A DNA stretch of 64,000 nt from Candidatus Roseilinea mizusawaensis. Lineage in GTDB: Bacteria > Chloroflexota > Anaerolineae > J036 > Brachytrichaceae. Of the stretch, positions 7,724 through 15,938 are shown in pieces. Location: NCBI GenBank assembly GCA_016841965.1, contig JAEANN010000046.1, forward strand, positions 1 through 64,000. The letters are read 5' to 3'. The position numbers were made by a program, and so were the translations under genes. The stretch's first letter is position 1. Every line of letters begins with the position of its first letter. Below the pieces are notes generated by a model, which worked only from the letters and a program-made list of their open reading frames with translations, was not told where the DNA came from and made no database searches.

Positions 7724-8647
7724 ATGAAAACCCTGCTGGTGCGTCTGCTGAATGCTCTGGCGCAGGGCGTGCATGTCTTGCAGCGCAGCCGCGCCGTCAA
7801 GGCGGCATTGGCTGCGATTGTTGTGCTGGCCATTGTGCTTGCGGCGCTGGCCCGGCCGGCCCACAACGAAGACACCACGGTCTACACCGTGCTGGTGAGA
7901 GATATCACTGCCACAACCATCGGCCGCTATGTGCGCGTGACCGGCAGGTTGATGCCAGAGGCCGCTTATCAAACCCAAATGACCGTGTTGGGGGTTGCCC
8001 TGCGCGGGGGCCGTTTCATTCCGATGCTGGGTGAGGGAGCTTATGACCCGCTCTTTGTGCTGGATCAAAATCTGCCGCCCTTGCCGGAAAGTGGCGCGCC
8101 GGTGACGCTGATTGGCAGAATTGTGCCCGGCGCCGGCCAGCAGCCCACGTACTATCTGGAGGTGGGCGATCCGCCGGACATCGCGCTCATGAATTCGCTG
8201 GCCCGCCTTGGCCTGGTTGTGCTGGTGGGCTTGGTCGCGGCGTCTGGTTTGATCTGGTATGTGCGTCGCGCCGACTATGCGCTTGGCCTGCCGTTTGCAA
8301 CGCCGGCGCCCGTCTCGGGTGCGCCGGCGTTGTTGTGGTTTGGCGGAGTAGGCCGGCTCTATGGCGATGTAGCCTTGCGCCAGGAGCCGGCTAACTTTAC
8401 CCCCAGCCGGGCCGAGGCGCTGTTTAGTTCTGCCCGCCAACCCGGCGCATGGACGGTGATCTGCCGGCGATTGCTATCCGCCGATACCACCGTGGTGGCG
8501 ACGCGCTATGGCGCGCTGCCGGCTGCGCGCATCGAGTTCGAAGACGAGCGCGGGTTGCGTCGGCGCGCCGTGCTGGCAACCCGCGACGTCCCCGCCCGCG
8601 ATGCGTTGATCGAGGCGCTGCGATTTGTGGGCTTGCACGGCTCGTAA
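7724..8647 (+). CDS. Hypothetical two-helix membrane protein
   Basis: The 307-residue protein has a membrane helix at about 27-45, an extracytoplasmic region (about 50-160), a second helix (about 165-190), and a cytoplasmic tail of about 115 residues that looks like a small alpha/beta domain. No catalytic motif was recognised. The start at 7724 places the first helix near the N-terminus; earlier codons overlap corA in another frame. Co-transcription with corA is likely from the 14-nt gap, but a link to metal transport is only positional. Confidence 0.6.
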   Translation: MKTLLVRLLNALAQGVHVLQRSRAVKAALAAIVVLAIVLAALARPAHNEDTTVYTVLVRDITATTIGRYVRVTGRLMPEAAYQTQMTVLGVALRGGRFIPMLGEGAYDPLFVLDQNLPPLPESGAPVTLIGRIVPGAGQQPTYYLEVGDPPDIALMNSLARLGLVVLVGLVAASGLIWYVRRADYALGLPFATPAPVSGAPALLWFGGVGRLYGDVALRQEPANFTPSRAEALFSSARQPGAWTVICRRLLSADTTVVATRYGALPAARIEFEDERGLRRRAVLATRDVPARDALIEALRFVGLHGS

Positions 8648-8671
8648 AACTCATTTTCGCCCCACTGCTTT

Positions 8672-9484
8672 TTAATATTTCCTGACGATGCTGCGATAGC
8701 TCAGGGGCTGGCGTGTCTGGAAGATCTGGGTCTCCTCGCGCACGCGCCGGTTCTCGTCCAGATTCAGTTTGGCGACGATGTAGCCTTCGGTGGCCTCGTC
8801 GAGATCGACGATCACTTGGCCGCGCGGGCCAACGATCATGCTTTCGCCGCAGAATGTCGTGGCCGGCTCCTCGCCAATGCGGTTTGCTGCGCACACAAAG
8901 CAGGCGTTTTCAGCGGCGCGCGCCGACACAAAGGTGCGCCATTCTTCGGCGCGCGTGGTGTCCCAGGCTGCGCTCACCAGCACAATCTCTGCGCCGTCAA
9001 GGCACAAGCTGCGCGCCCCCTCAGGGAAGGCAAGATCCCAGCCAACTTGCAAACCCATCATGCCCAGCGCCGTTTCGGTCGGCTCCAGCCGGAAGCCGGG
9101 CCGGAATAACATCTGCTCTTCGCCCCGCAGGTGCAGTTTCCGATAGTGATGCACCACATCTCCCTCCGGCCCCACCATCACCGCCGAGTTGAACAGGATA
9201 CTCTCCACGCGCTCTTTGCTGGCGATCCCAAACACGATATGGGTGGCTGTTTCGTTCGCGCGCTGGGCCATCACGTTGACCGCCGGGCCGGGGACGCGCT
9301 GAGTCAGTTGAGTGAATTTGACCCCGCATTCATAGCCAGTGGTAGCCAGCTCTGGAAAGACGATGACATCTACTTTCTGCTCGCTGGTGATCTTGCGCAC
9401 AAATTCAGACATCTTGGCTAGGTTGGCTTCTGGCTCGCCGAGCTGGGTGTCCATCTGAACGACAGCGATGGTGACTTCACGCAT
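8672..9484 (-). CDS. Nitrilase-superfamily protein lacking the catalytic cysteine
   Basis: The 270-residue protein has the carbon-nitrogen hydrolase fold. The first triad residue E45 (FPELATTGY) and the lysine K116 (HYRKLHL) are present. The nucleophile position, normally Cys in a GxxxCYDxxFPE-type motif, reads GLQVGWDLAFPE, so G148 (codon GGC) replaces Cys. A single base change from TGC would explain it. The protein is either a non-catalytic homologue or uses other chemistry. It is convergent with the preceding membrane-protein gene and has no obvious partner. Confidence 0.82.
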   Translation of the reverse strand: MREVTIAVVQMDTQLGEPEANLAKMSEFVRKITSEQKVDVIVFPELATTGYECGVKFTQLTQRVPGPAVNVMAQRANETATHIVFGIASKERVESILFNSAVMVGPEGDVVHHYRKLHLRGEEQMLFRPGFRLEPTETALGMMGLQVGWDLAFPEGARSLCLDGAEIVLVSAAWDTTRAEEWRTFVSARAAENACFVCAANRIGEEPATTFCGESMIVGPRGQVIVDLDEATEGYIVAKLNLDENRRVREETQIFQTRQPLSYRSIVRKY

Positions 9485-9618
9485 TTGACTTGGTTGTTCC
9501 TCTGCACAGGTTTTCAGTCGGCAATCGTTTTAAGGATCTTCTGCAATCCGCACGCAGATATATGTTCGGGCTGTTTACGATTGTCGGCTGATCTTCGAAG
9601 TCTACATGAAATGACTGT

Positions 9619-9624
9619 TAAAAT
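9619..9624 (+). promoter_or_regulatory. Probable -10 element before oxidase subunit III
   Basis: TAAAAT lies 8 nt upstream of the ATG with no Shine-Dalgarno, consistent with a leaderless mRNA. No clear -35 box. Confidence 0.45.
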
Positions 9625-9632
9625 ACAGGGCG

Positions 9633-10244
9633 ATGGAACAAGCATCTGTACTGGTTACAACGGGCGACAGGGTGTCGAGTGTAGACAAAGCAGGCAGTGA
9701 AATTCAGGTCAACCGCCGGCTGGGTTTCTGGCTTTTTCTCGCTTCAGAATTGTTGATTTTCTGCGGGTTGATCGGCGGGTTCCTTGTCGTCAAACATTAC
9801 GCTGCAACTTGGCCCGAGCACGAGCTGGGCAGCATTTTGCTTGCCAGCGGCAACACGTTTGCGCTGTTGGCCAGCAGTCTGACCGTTGTGCTCGGCATCG
9901 ATGCAATCCGGGCCGGCAATCAACGCCATCTGGTTGTCTTCCTGATCGTCAGCGCGCTGCTGGGAGCACTATTTCTCGGTGGGCAGGCCATTGAGTACAG
10001 GCACTTCATCGGCGATTTGGGCCACGGATTTGGCGACCCGTTCGGCACGGTATTTTTTATCCTGACCGGCTTGCACGGGCTGCACGTTTTGCTTGGCGTT
10101 GCGTGGGCTGCGGCGGTCGCGCTCCGCGCACGACGGGGCGCTTATTCTGCCGCTAACTACACGACGGTGGAAATGTTCGGCCTGTACTGGCATTTTGTGG
10201 ACCTGGTCTGGATTCTGATCTTCACGATCGTTTATCTGATCTGA
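9633..10244 (+). CDS. Heme-copper oxidase subunit III
   Basis: The 203-residue, five-helix protein matches the short form of cytochrome c/quinol oxidase subunit III, a structural part of the aerobic terminal oxidase. Seen features are FWLFLASELLIFCGLIGGF near residue 30, the FILTGLHGLHVLLG helix near 140, and YWHFVDLVWILIF near the C-terminus. Subunit IV follows after 45 nt, but subunits I and II are not in the window on either side, so the oxidase operon is split or this is an extra III/IV pair. Confidence 0.9.
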   Translation: MEQASVLVTTGDRVSSVDKAGSEIQVNRRLGFWLFLASELLIFCGLIGGFLVVKHYAATWPEHELGSILLASGNTFALLASSLTVVLGIDAIRAGNQRHLVVFLIVSALLGALFLGGQAIEYRHFIGDLGHGFGDPFGTVFFILTGLHGLHVLLGVAWAAAVALRARRGAYSAANYTTVEMFGLYWHFVDLVWILIFTIVYLI

Positions 10245-10289
10245 TGGCGTTGTTGCCAAGTCTTGAATAGGTTTGTGGGTTGGCTTGAT

Positions 10290-10598
10290 ATGCAAAGAAC
10301 AGTGTTTGTTGCCAAGACAGATGCGCCTGCCGGCCACGCGCAGCCGCATCACTACACCAGTCCGCTTGTGGTTTTTCTGGTTCTCACGATTGTGACGCTT
10401 GTTGAGATCGCGCTGGCAGTTGTTCCGGGTATTCCTCATGAAGCTGTGGTGCCCGTGCTCTTGGCATTGTCATTCGTGAAGGCAAGCCTGGTCGCCTTGT
10501 ACTACATGCACTTACGCTACGAGAAGCCGATCTATGGGCTTATCTTTGTGACGCCGGCTGCCTTTGCAGTTTTCCTGATCTTGGTGCTACTGACCTGA
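10290..10598 (+). CDS. Cytochrome oxidase subunit IV, prokaryotic type
   Basis: The 102-residue protein has three hydrophobic helices and the HY...VFLVLTIVTLVEIALA and YYMHLRYEK signatures of bacterial COX4-type subunits, which stabilise the oxidase core. The ATG at 10290 is chosen over an in-frame TTG at 10263, since the family usually starts with a short polar tail before the first helix. It follows subunit III closely and ends about 30 nt before a hairpin. Confidence 0.82.
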   Translation: MQRTVFVAKTDAPAGHAQPHHYTSPLVVFLVLTIVTLVEIALAVVPGIPHEAVVPVLLALSFVKASLVALYYMHLRYEKPIYGLIFVTPAAFAVFLILVLLT

Positions 10599-10631
10599 GC
10601 GCGCGCTGCGCCAATCTATCCAGCTTGTCTC

Positions 10632-10661
10632 ATACGACCGCGATACCTGTTGCGGTCGTAT
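10632..10661 (+). terminator. Hairpin after the oxidase genes, possible terminator
   Basis: ATACGACCGC and GCGGTCGTAT form a perfect 10-bp stem with a 10-nt loop, 33 nt after the subunit IV stop. The following sequence has only a short T-run, so termination strength is uncertain. Confidence 0.6.
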
Positions 10662-10715
10662 CGTTTGTGGATCGACTCATTGTTGGCATTCTTGGGGCAC
10701 TGTTGATGGCTGCGC

Positions 10716-10764
10716 TACGTGCATGCGTGCACGCGCGCACGCACGCGCATGCGCGCGCACGCGC
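10716..10764. other. 49-bp alternating purine-pyrimidine tract (Z-DNA candidate)
   Basis: Every base from 10716 to 10764 alternates pyrimidine and purine, mostly CG and CA/TG steps. Such tracts adopt Z-DNA under negative supercoiling. It lies between the oxidase hairpin and glutamate dehydrogenase, about 120 bp before that gene's start. Confidence 0.8.
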
Positions 10765-10882
10765 CGCATATTGCCGGAAGTTGGCCACAGGCATACAATG
10801 CAGATAGTGGTCGCGCCGGGATGCGCGAACATGAGTAACTACCACCTTTTATCTCTTGTTCTCAGTTTCTGGAGGAAGATCC

Positions 10883-12217
10883 ATGACGATCCAAGACTCC
10901 CCATACGCTTTAGTAGCGTCTTCACAGGGGCCAAAAGCCAAAGTCGACTCCGCGTCAACATCGCCGCAGCAAGTAGAGAATGCGTACACCATGGCCCTGC
11001 GCCAGTTTGATGGCGCTGCCCCTTTCCTGAACCTCAAGGCCGGCATCGTGGATATGCTGAAACGATGCAAGCGCGAATTGACCGTAACTTTCCCGGTCAA
11101 GATGGACGATGGTTCGGTGAAAATTTTCACCGGTTATCGCGTTCACCACAACACCGCGCGCGGTCCCTCAAAAGGGGGCATTCGTTACAGCCCGCAAGTT
11201 GATCTCGACGAGGTGCGCGCGCTCGCCATGTGGATGACGTGGAAATGCGCCGTGGTCAACATTCCCTATGGTGGCGCAAAGGGTGGCGTGATCTGCAACC
11301 CGCGCGAGCTGTCCTTGCACGAGTTAGAAGGTCTGACGCGCCGATATGCCACCGAGATCGCGCCGATCATCGGCCCCGACCGCGACATCCCTGCCCCGGA
11401 TATGGGCACTAACCCACAGATCATGGCCTGGATCATGGACACATACTCCATGCATCACGGTTATTCGGTTCCCGCCGTGGTGACCGGCAAACCTGTCAAT
11501 ATTGGCGGTTCAGCCGGCCGGTTGGAGGCCACCGGGCGCGGCGTGATGTTCACGGTACAAGAGGCTTTCAAGACGTTCGGCTGGCAATTGGCCGGTGCCG
11601 AGATTGTGGTGCAGGGTTTTGGCAATGTCGGCTCCATCACAGCGCAGACTGCGCATCAGATGGGCTGCAAGGTCGTGGCTGTCAGCGACATCGATGGCGC
11701 GATCTACAACCCGACCGGAATCAATATTCCCAAGTTGCAGCAATATGTGAAAGAATTCCGCACCGTTGTCGGTTTCAGCGAGGCCGAGCAAATCACCAAC
11801 GATGAGTTGCTGGCGCTGCCGTGCGATGTGCTGGTGCCGGCTGCGACAGAGAATCAACTCACCCGTGTCACCGCCCCGCGCGTGCGCGCGCGCAAGCTTG
11901 TGGCAGAAGGCGCCAACGGTCCCACAACCCCCGAAGCCGACGCCATCTTGAACGATATGGGGTTGATCGTCATCCCCGATATCCTATGCAATGCCGGCGG
12001 TGTAGTGGTCTCTTACTTCGAGTGGGTGCAGGACATGCAGCAGCTTTTCTGGGAAGAGGATGCGGTGACTGAACAGCTCCGGCGCATCATGGTTCGCAGT
12101 TTCCATGATGTGCACAATCGCGCCAAAGAGCTAAACACCAGCTTGCGTAATGCCGCGCTGGTGCTGGGCATCGGTCGCGTAGCCGAGGCCACTATGACGC
12201 GCGGCCTTTACCCATAA
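10883..12217 (+). CDS. gdhA: Glutamate (Glu/Leu/Phe/Val) dehydrogenase
   Basis: The 444-residue enzyme reversibly deaminates glutamate to 2-oxoglutarate with NAD(P)H, in the cytoplasm. The N-terminal dimerisation domain has the active-site run KGGIRYSP and YGGAKGGV, and the Rossmann domain has GFGNVGS near residue 250. Length fits the hexameric class. The ATG at 10883 follows GGAGG with 7-nt spacing. It is preceded by the alternating purine-pyrimidine tract and followed by a strong hairpin, so it is probably transcribed alone. Confidence 0.92.
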   Translation: MTIQDSPYALVASSQGPKAKVDSASTSPQQVENAYTMALRQFDGAAPFLNLKAGIVDMLKRCKRELTVTFPVKMDDGSVKIFTGYRVHHNTARGPSKGGIRYSPQVDLDEVRALAMWMTWKCAVVNIPYGGAKGGVICNPRELSLHELEGLTRRYATEIAPIIGPDRDIPAPDMGTNPQIMAWIMDTYSMHHGYSVPAVVTGKPVNIGGSAGRLEATGRGVMFTVQEAFKTFGWQLAGAEIVVQGFGNVGSITAQTAHQMGCKVVAVSDIDGAIYNPTGINIPKLQQYVKEFRTVVGFSEAEQITNDELLALPCDVLVPAATENQLTRVTAPRVRARKLVAEGANGPTTPEADAILNDMGLIVIPDILCNAGGVVVSYFEWVQDMQQLFWEEDAVTEQLRRIMVRSFHDVHNRAKELNTSLRNAALVLGIGRVAEATMTRGLYP

Positions 12218-12253
12218 GCCCACGTGCGTTGTGCGCTATCTCTCTTGCCGGTG

Positions 12254-12285
12254 GCTTGCCGTCCCTGCCTTTGGGGACGGCAAGC
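12254..12285 (+). terminator. 12-bp hairpin after gdhA
   Basis: GCTTGCCGTCCC pairs perfectly with GGGACGGCAAGC across an 8-nt loop, 36 nt after the gdhA stop. No U-tract follows, so it may act with Rho or as an mRNA 3' end stabiliser. Confidence 0.6.
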
Positions 12286-12319
12286 GCTTGTCCAGGGCCA
12301 TACCTGTCGTGCCAGCCGC

Positions 12320-12325
12320 TATAAT
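12320..12325 (+). promoter_or_regulatory. Probable -10 element before the cysteine-cluster gene
   Basis: A perfect TATAAT lies 11 nt before the ATG at 12337 and there is no Shine-Dalgarno, suggesting a leaderless transcript. Confidence 0.5.
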
Positions 12326-12336
12326 CCCTGTCGACT

Positions 12337-12957
12337 ATGGATCAGCCCTGCCAGATCACACTTGGCGACACAGTTGTTGATGAATCCCTGTTGCAGTCAA
12401 AATCCATTCGCCGGTGCGACGTGCGCCAGTGCCAGGCTCGCTGTTGCAGTGACGGCGTCTGGCTCGACATTGGGCAAGCGCAGCGCATTCTGGATCATGC
12501 TGCGCTCATCGCGCCCCATCTTCCGCCAGACCGGCGCGACGCAGCGCGCTGGTTCGCCGAATATCATGAGGACCCACATATGCCCTCTGGCGCATATACC
12601 GGCACAACTACTGTTCCAGACTCCACGCATCCCAACGGTGAAACGTGTGTCTTTCTGCGCCCCGAAGATCGCTATTGCGCCATCCAGGTCGCGTGCCTAG
12701 CCAACAACATGCCGGCCTGGGAGTTAAAGCCCTATTACTGCTGTCTCTTCCCCTTGGTGGACGAATGGGACGGCGTACAACGCACACTGCTGCTTGATGA
12801 GGGCAACGATTTATTCGAGCGCGGCGGCAGTTGCGCCGAACCTGCGCCTGAACCACAACCGCTGATCCAGGTCTATGCTGAAGAAGTCAGCCTTGCGCTT
12901 GGGCTGGAGGGATATCGTCAGGTATGCGAACGTGTTGGCCTGACGCCGCGCCTGTAA
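12337..12957 (+). CDS. YkgJ/DUF3109-like cysteine-cluster protein
   Basis: The 206-residue soluble protein carries a conserved cysteine pattern, CDVRQCQARCC near residue 27, CVFL and CAIQVAC near 105-120, and YYCCLFPL near 133, typical of YkgJ-type proteins thought to bind zinc or an iron-sulfur cluster. Biochemical function of the family is poorly known. It follows gdhA by 119 nt but has its own TATAAT element, so it is likely independent. It is convergent with the CBS/MgtE-N gene. Confidence 0.7.
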   Translation: MDQPCQITLGDTVVDESLLQSKSIRRCDVRQCQARCCSDGVWLDIGQAQRILDHAALIAPHLPPDRRDAARWFAEYHEDPHMPSGAYTGTTTVPDSTHPNGETCVFLRPEDRYCAIQVACLANNMPAWELKPYYCCLFPLVDEWDGVQRTLLLDEGNDLFERGGSCAEPAPEPQPLIQVYAEEVSLALGLEGYRQVCERVGLTPRL

Positions 12958-12986
12958 CACAGCGCCGGCTGGCCATCCCCTGTGCC

Positions 12987-14255
12987 TCAGTGGTGAATTC
13001 TTGGCAGGCGCTTCTTCCACGCAGTAGGAATGATCTTGTCCAGCGCATCATCCGCAGTCACGATGCCGCGCAGCCGGCCTTCTGCATCGAGCACCGGCAG
13101 CGCTGTCAAGCTGTACTTGGCAATCAGTTTGGCCGCCATCTCCTGGCTGTCGAGCAAACTGAGATGCACAAAGCGCCGATGCATGATGTCGCGCACGAAT
13201 GCATTCGGCTGAGCCAGCACCAGCTCTTGAAGCGACAGCACGCCGATCAGCTTTTCTTCTGGGTCGACGACGTAGATATACGACACTGCGCCGACCTCAT
13301 TGGCTGACTGGCGCAACCGGTCGATCACCTGCGCTGCTGTCAGATGCGGGCTGACCGTAAAGTAGTCGGTGGTCATCAGGCCGCCGGCCGAGTCGTCGGG
13401 ATATTTCAGCAGTTCGCGAACATCCTCGGCGTCCTCGCGGGCCATCAGGTTAAGGAGTTCTTCACTGCGATCCTCTGGCAGCTCAGCCAGCAGGTCCGCT
13501 GCGGCGTCGGGCGACATCTCTTGTAGAACGTCGGCCACCTTTTCATCTGGCATGGACTCAACCAGGCTGGCTTGGAATTCCGGCTCGACCTCTTCTAACG
13601 TGTCGGCGACTGTTTTCACGTCCAGTTGTTGCAGCACCAGTCCGCTCTCGGCCCGGTTCAACTGGCTGATGATCTCGGCGATGTCAGCGGGGTGCAGTTC
13701 GGCCATTTTGCTGCCGGGCACCTTAAGTTGGATATGATGCGTGCCTGGCAGAAACTCTACATCGCGCCACGCGATGATGCCTTCTGGGATTGGCCGGCCC
13801 AGCCATTTGGCGATCTCTCTGGCAGCGCGGCTCATGCGCACGCGCCGCATCAGCCCGTGCCCTCCTACATCTACATTCACAACGTAGAAATGCCCGTTCA
13901 ACTTGGCGACCTCGATATCGCTGACGCGCACCACGCGCACGCCGTTGATGTCGATGATCTGTTTGTCCAGCACATCGCGCGCCAGGCGTACATCTTGCTC
14001 TGTGGGGTGGTAGGCGGGGATGTCGCGCAAGCGATGATGAAGCATGATTGTCTGTGGCGGGGTGGCGCTGTCCAGGGCGGTGGTGTCGTAAATTGGCACG
14101 CAGATCGATGTTTGCTGCCGCGTGATTGACAGGGCGCGCAAGGCCGGCTGTGGAATGGCCCCCAGCCTTGAGGCGATGATATCTGTCAGTGTGCCAACCG
14201 GTTCGCCTTCAGTGTCGACGACCGGCTTGTGAATCAAGTGTCTGATGAAAGCCAT
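12987..14255 (-). CDS. Soluble PRC-barrel / MgtE-N / CBS-pair protein (Mg2+-sensing type)
   Basis: The 422-residue protein begins with a PRC-barrel-like segment (about 1-60, KPVVDTEGEPVGTLTDII), has an MgtE N-terminal superhelical domain (about 190-290, with LHPADIAEIISQLNR and DDSAGGLM), and ends with two CBS domains (about 290-420). MgtE channels have the N and CBS domains followed by a five-helix pore; no pore is present and the ORF ends normally after CBS. It may therefore be a stand-alone Mg2+ sensor for a separate transporter. GGAGG lies 7 nt before the ATG at 14255, and a long leader with a probable M-box lies upstream. Confidence 0.82.
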   Translation of the reverse strand: MAFIRHLIHKPVVDTEGEPVGTLTDIIASRLGAIPQPALRALSITRQQTSICVPIYDTTALDSATPPQTIMLHHRLRDIPAYHPTEQDVRLARDVLDKQIIDINGVRVVRVSDIEVAKLNGHFYVVNVDVGGHGLMRRVRMSRAAREIAKWLGRPIPEGIIAWRDVEFLPGTHHIQLKVPGSKMAELHPADIAEIISQLNRAESGLVLQQLDVKTVADTLEEVEPEFQASLVESMPDEKVADVLQEMSPDAAADLLAELPEDRSEELLNLMAREDAEDVRELLKYPDDSAGGLMTTDYFTVSPHLTAAQVIDRLRQSANEVGAVSYIYVVDPEEKLIGVLSLQELVLAQPNAFVRDIMHRRFVHLSLLDSQEMAAKLIAKYSLTALPVLDAEGRLRGIVTADDALDKIIPTAWKKRLPRIHH

Positions 14256-14449
14256 CTGCTTGCCTCCGTCAAGGTGCTGCATACCATGCAGTGCAACGTT
14301 GGCATGAGGATGGCAATCATCGCGTTGCCCTACACGGTCTGTCTGTGACGCGGGCAACTGCTCTGCTTGCTCAATCCTGCAGGCCAACAAGCTGAACGTT
14401 CACTTGCCGATTTGTGATCCGCGTCTATGGCGATCACCTCCTCAATGAC
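14256..14449 (-). other. Downstream part of the MgtE-N leader
   Basis: No gene is seen. On the minus strand this is transcribed leader between the M-box core and the start codon. CCTTGACGG (14274-14266), touching the Shine-Dalgarno, can pair with CCGTCAGG at the 5' end of the leader, which could sequester the ribosome-binding site. This pairing is inferred. Confidence 0.35.
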
Positions 14450-14640
14450 TTTAATGACTTTCACGCTGCGCTTGATTTGCCCGCAATTGCACCAGTGTCT
14501 GCGCGCTTGTGGGCGGGGCGCGTGGAAATAGAAAAGCCTCAATCTGCTCTGCGCGATCTACCCCTTGGTGTCTTTCGACGTTTCAGGTCAGGGCGCTGTG
14601 GCTTATTGCCATGCACCCGCCTTGCCTGACGGGGACCTTC
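14450..14640 (-). ncRNA. Probable M-box (ykoK) magnesium riboswitch
   Basis: By recall against the Bacillus mgtE M-box, GTCGAAAGACACCAAGGGGT (from about 14578) differs at 3 of 20 positions from the conserved core, and the 5' segment starting near 14630 matches at about 23 of 36 positions without gaps. GCAGCGTGAAAG near 14464 resembles the conserved 3' segment. The canonical closing P1 stem was not found. The promoter just upstream and the Mg2+-linked gene downstream support the call. Confidence 0.5.
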
Positions 14641-14648
14641 GTGCGACG

Positions 14649-14677
14649 ATTGTAAGCCCGCTATTGAGCACAGTCAA
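14649..14677 (-). promoter_or_regulatory. Promoter of the MgtE-N leader
   Basis: TTGACT (14677-14672) and TACAAT (14654-14649) are separated by 17 nt. Predicted start is near 14642, giving a leader of about 390 nt before the coding start. Confidence 0.7.
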
Positions 14678-14902
14678 CACAGACTTGCGGCAAACAAGTG
14701 ACTGCGCGCGTCTCTTTGGCCTGGCAGATGGCTTCGTCTGGGCCGGCGCCGGCCTGTGTGGCTTCAGCGGCTGCAATGGCCATGAATCCCTAGTGAATGG
14801 CAACTGGCGCCTGTCGAATGCCGTAGCGTGCGGCCATGTCAGCCGGCAAGATGATGGCGACTTGTGGCATGATTCTTTTGTCTTTTGGCATCGTCTGGAT
14901 TG
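14678..14902. other. Gene-free interval
   Basis: Sequence between the MgtE-N promoter and the end of the alcohol dehydrogenase gene. Short open frames exist on the plus strand, but none has a recognisable product or ribosome-binding site. Nothing else was seen. Confidence 0.4.
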
Positions 14903-15937
14903 TCAGTTATCCATCTTGATGACTGTGCGCCCGGCGCTGCCAAAATGCTCCAGTTCGTCGAGCGTCGCGTTGATGGCGTCGGCGTCCAGGGGGATTGTGT
15001 GTGTGACGATTGGGGCCAGGTTCAGCCGGCCCTGCCGCGCATATTCAAGCAGTGGCGCGATCTCCTGCGCCAGATGATCGGACACGCCGATGATCTCGGC
15101 TTCTTTGTTGATCAGTTCGTGGTATGGCATGATCTCGACGCGTTGCTGGGTGATGCCGGCCAACGCTGCTCTGCCGCCGATAGCGAGTGACAACACGGCC
15201 TGTCGCATGGTCAGCGGCAAGCCGATCAATTCCAGGGCCACATCGACACCCCGGCCACTGGTGTGACGCATAATCTGCGCCACCGGGTCTGTGGCGCGCG
15301 CGTCAATGGGGATTGCCCCAAGCTGGCGCGCCAGTTCAAGCTTGCTCTCTTTGATATCGACTGCAAAGACTTGCGATGCGCCCATTGCCTGCGCCAGTTG
15401 GATTGCCGAGAGGCCCAGCCCGCCGGCCCCGATCACGGCTGCCGAGTCGCCGGGTTGCAAGCGTGCCTTGCGCAGTGCGTGAAATGCAGTGGCTGACGAG
15501 CACATCATGATTGCGCCGTGCTCGAAAGCAATCTCATCGGGTAGGGCGAACACGCTGCGGGCCGGCATACGGATGAACTCGGCGTAACCGCCATCGCGGT
15601 GTTTGCCGATCATCTGGCCGCTGGTGCAGAATTGCTCTGTGCCCCGAAAGCAGTAAGCGCACTGCCCACAGGTGGCCATGTAGTGCAGACACACGCGGTC
15701 GCCCACGCGCAGGCTGCGCACCTCGGCGCCGATCTGTGCCACCACGCCGGCCACCTCGTGGCCGAGCGTCATGGGCAGCGGGTGTACGCGCGACACGCCG
15801 GCGCGATAGTGCGCGTCAGAGTGGCAAATGCCGGCCGCCTTCACACGCACCAGCACATCGGCCGGGCCGATCTCTGGCGCGGGCACATCGCGCGCTTGAA
15901 GCGGACGCCCCACTTCGACAAGCTGCACTGCTTTCAT
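14903..15937 (-). CDS. Zinc-dependent MDR alcohol dehydrogenase
   Basis: The 344-residue cytoplasmic enzyme has a GroES-like catalytic domain with zinc ligands in GICHSDAHYR and GHEVAG, a structural zinc loop with four cysteines (CGQC.YC...FC near residues 90-105), and a Rossmann domain with GAGGLGL near residue 170. It should oxidise an alcohol or polyol with NAD(P)+. It starts 1 nt after the ilvD stop and is co-transcribed with it, so the two may act on the same metabolite, but the substrate cannot be read from sequence. Confidence 0.88.
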   Translation of the reverse strand: MKAVQLVEVGRPLQARDVPAPEIGPADVLVRVKAAGICHSDAHYRAGVSRVHPLPMTLGHEVAGVVAQIGAEVRSLRVGDRVCLHYMATCGQCAYCFRGTEQFCTSGQMIGKHRDGGYAEFIRMPARSVFALPDEIAFEHGAIMMCSSATAFHALRKARLQPGDSAAVIGAGGLGLSAIQLAQAMGASQVFAVDIKESKLELARQLGAIPIDARATDPVAQIMRHTSGRGVDVALELIGLPLTMRQAVLSLAIGGRAALAGITQQRVEIMPYHELINKEAEIIGVSDHLAQEIAPLLEYARQGRLNLAPIVTHTIPLDADAINATLDELEHFGSAGRTVIKMDN

Positions 15938-15938
15938 G

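Noticed and set aside
14414-15077. Short plus-strand ORFs in the MgtE-N leader region
   Set aside because: No family, no ribosome-binding site, and the region is better explained as a minus-strand promoter and structured leader.
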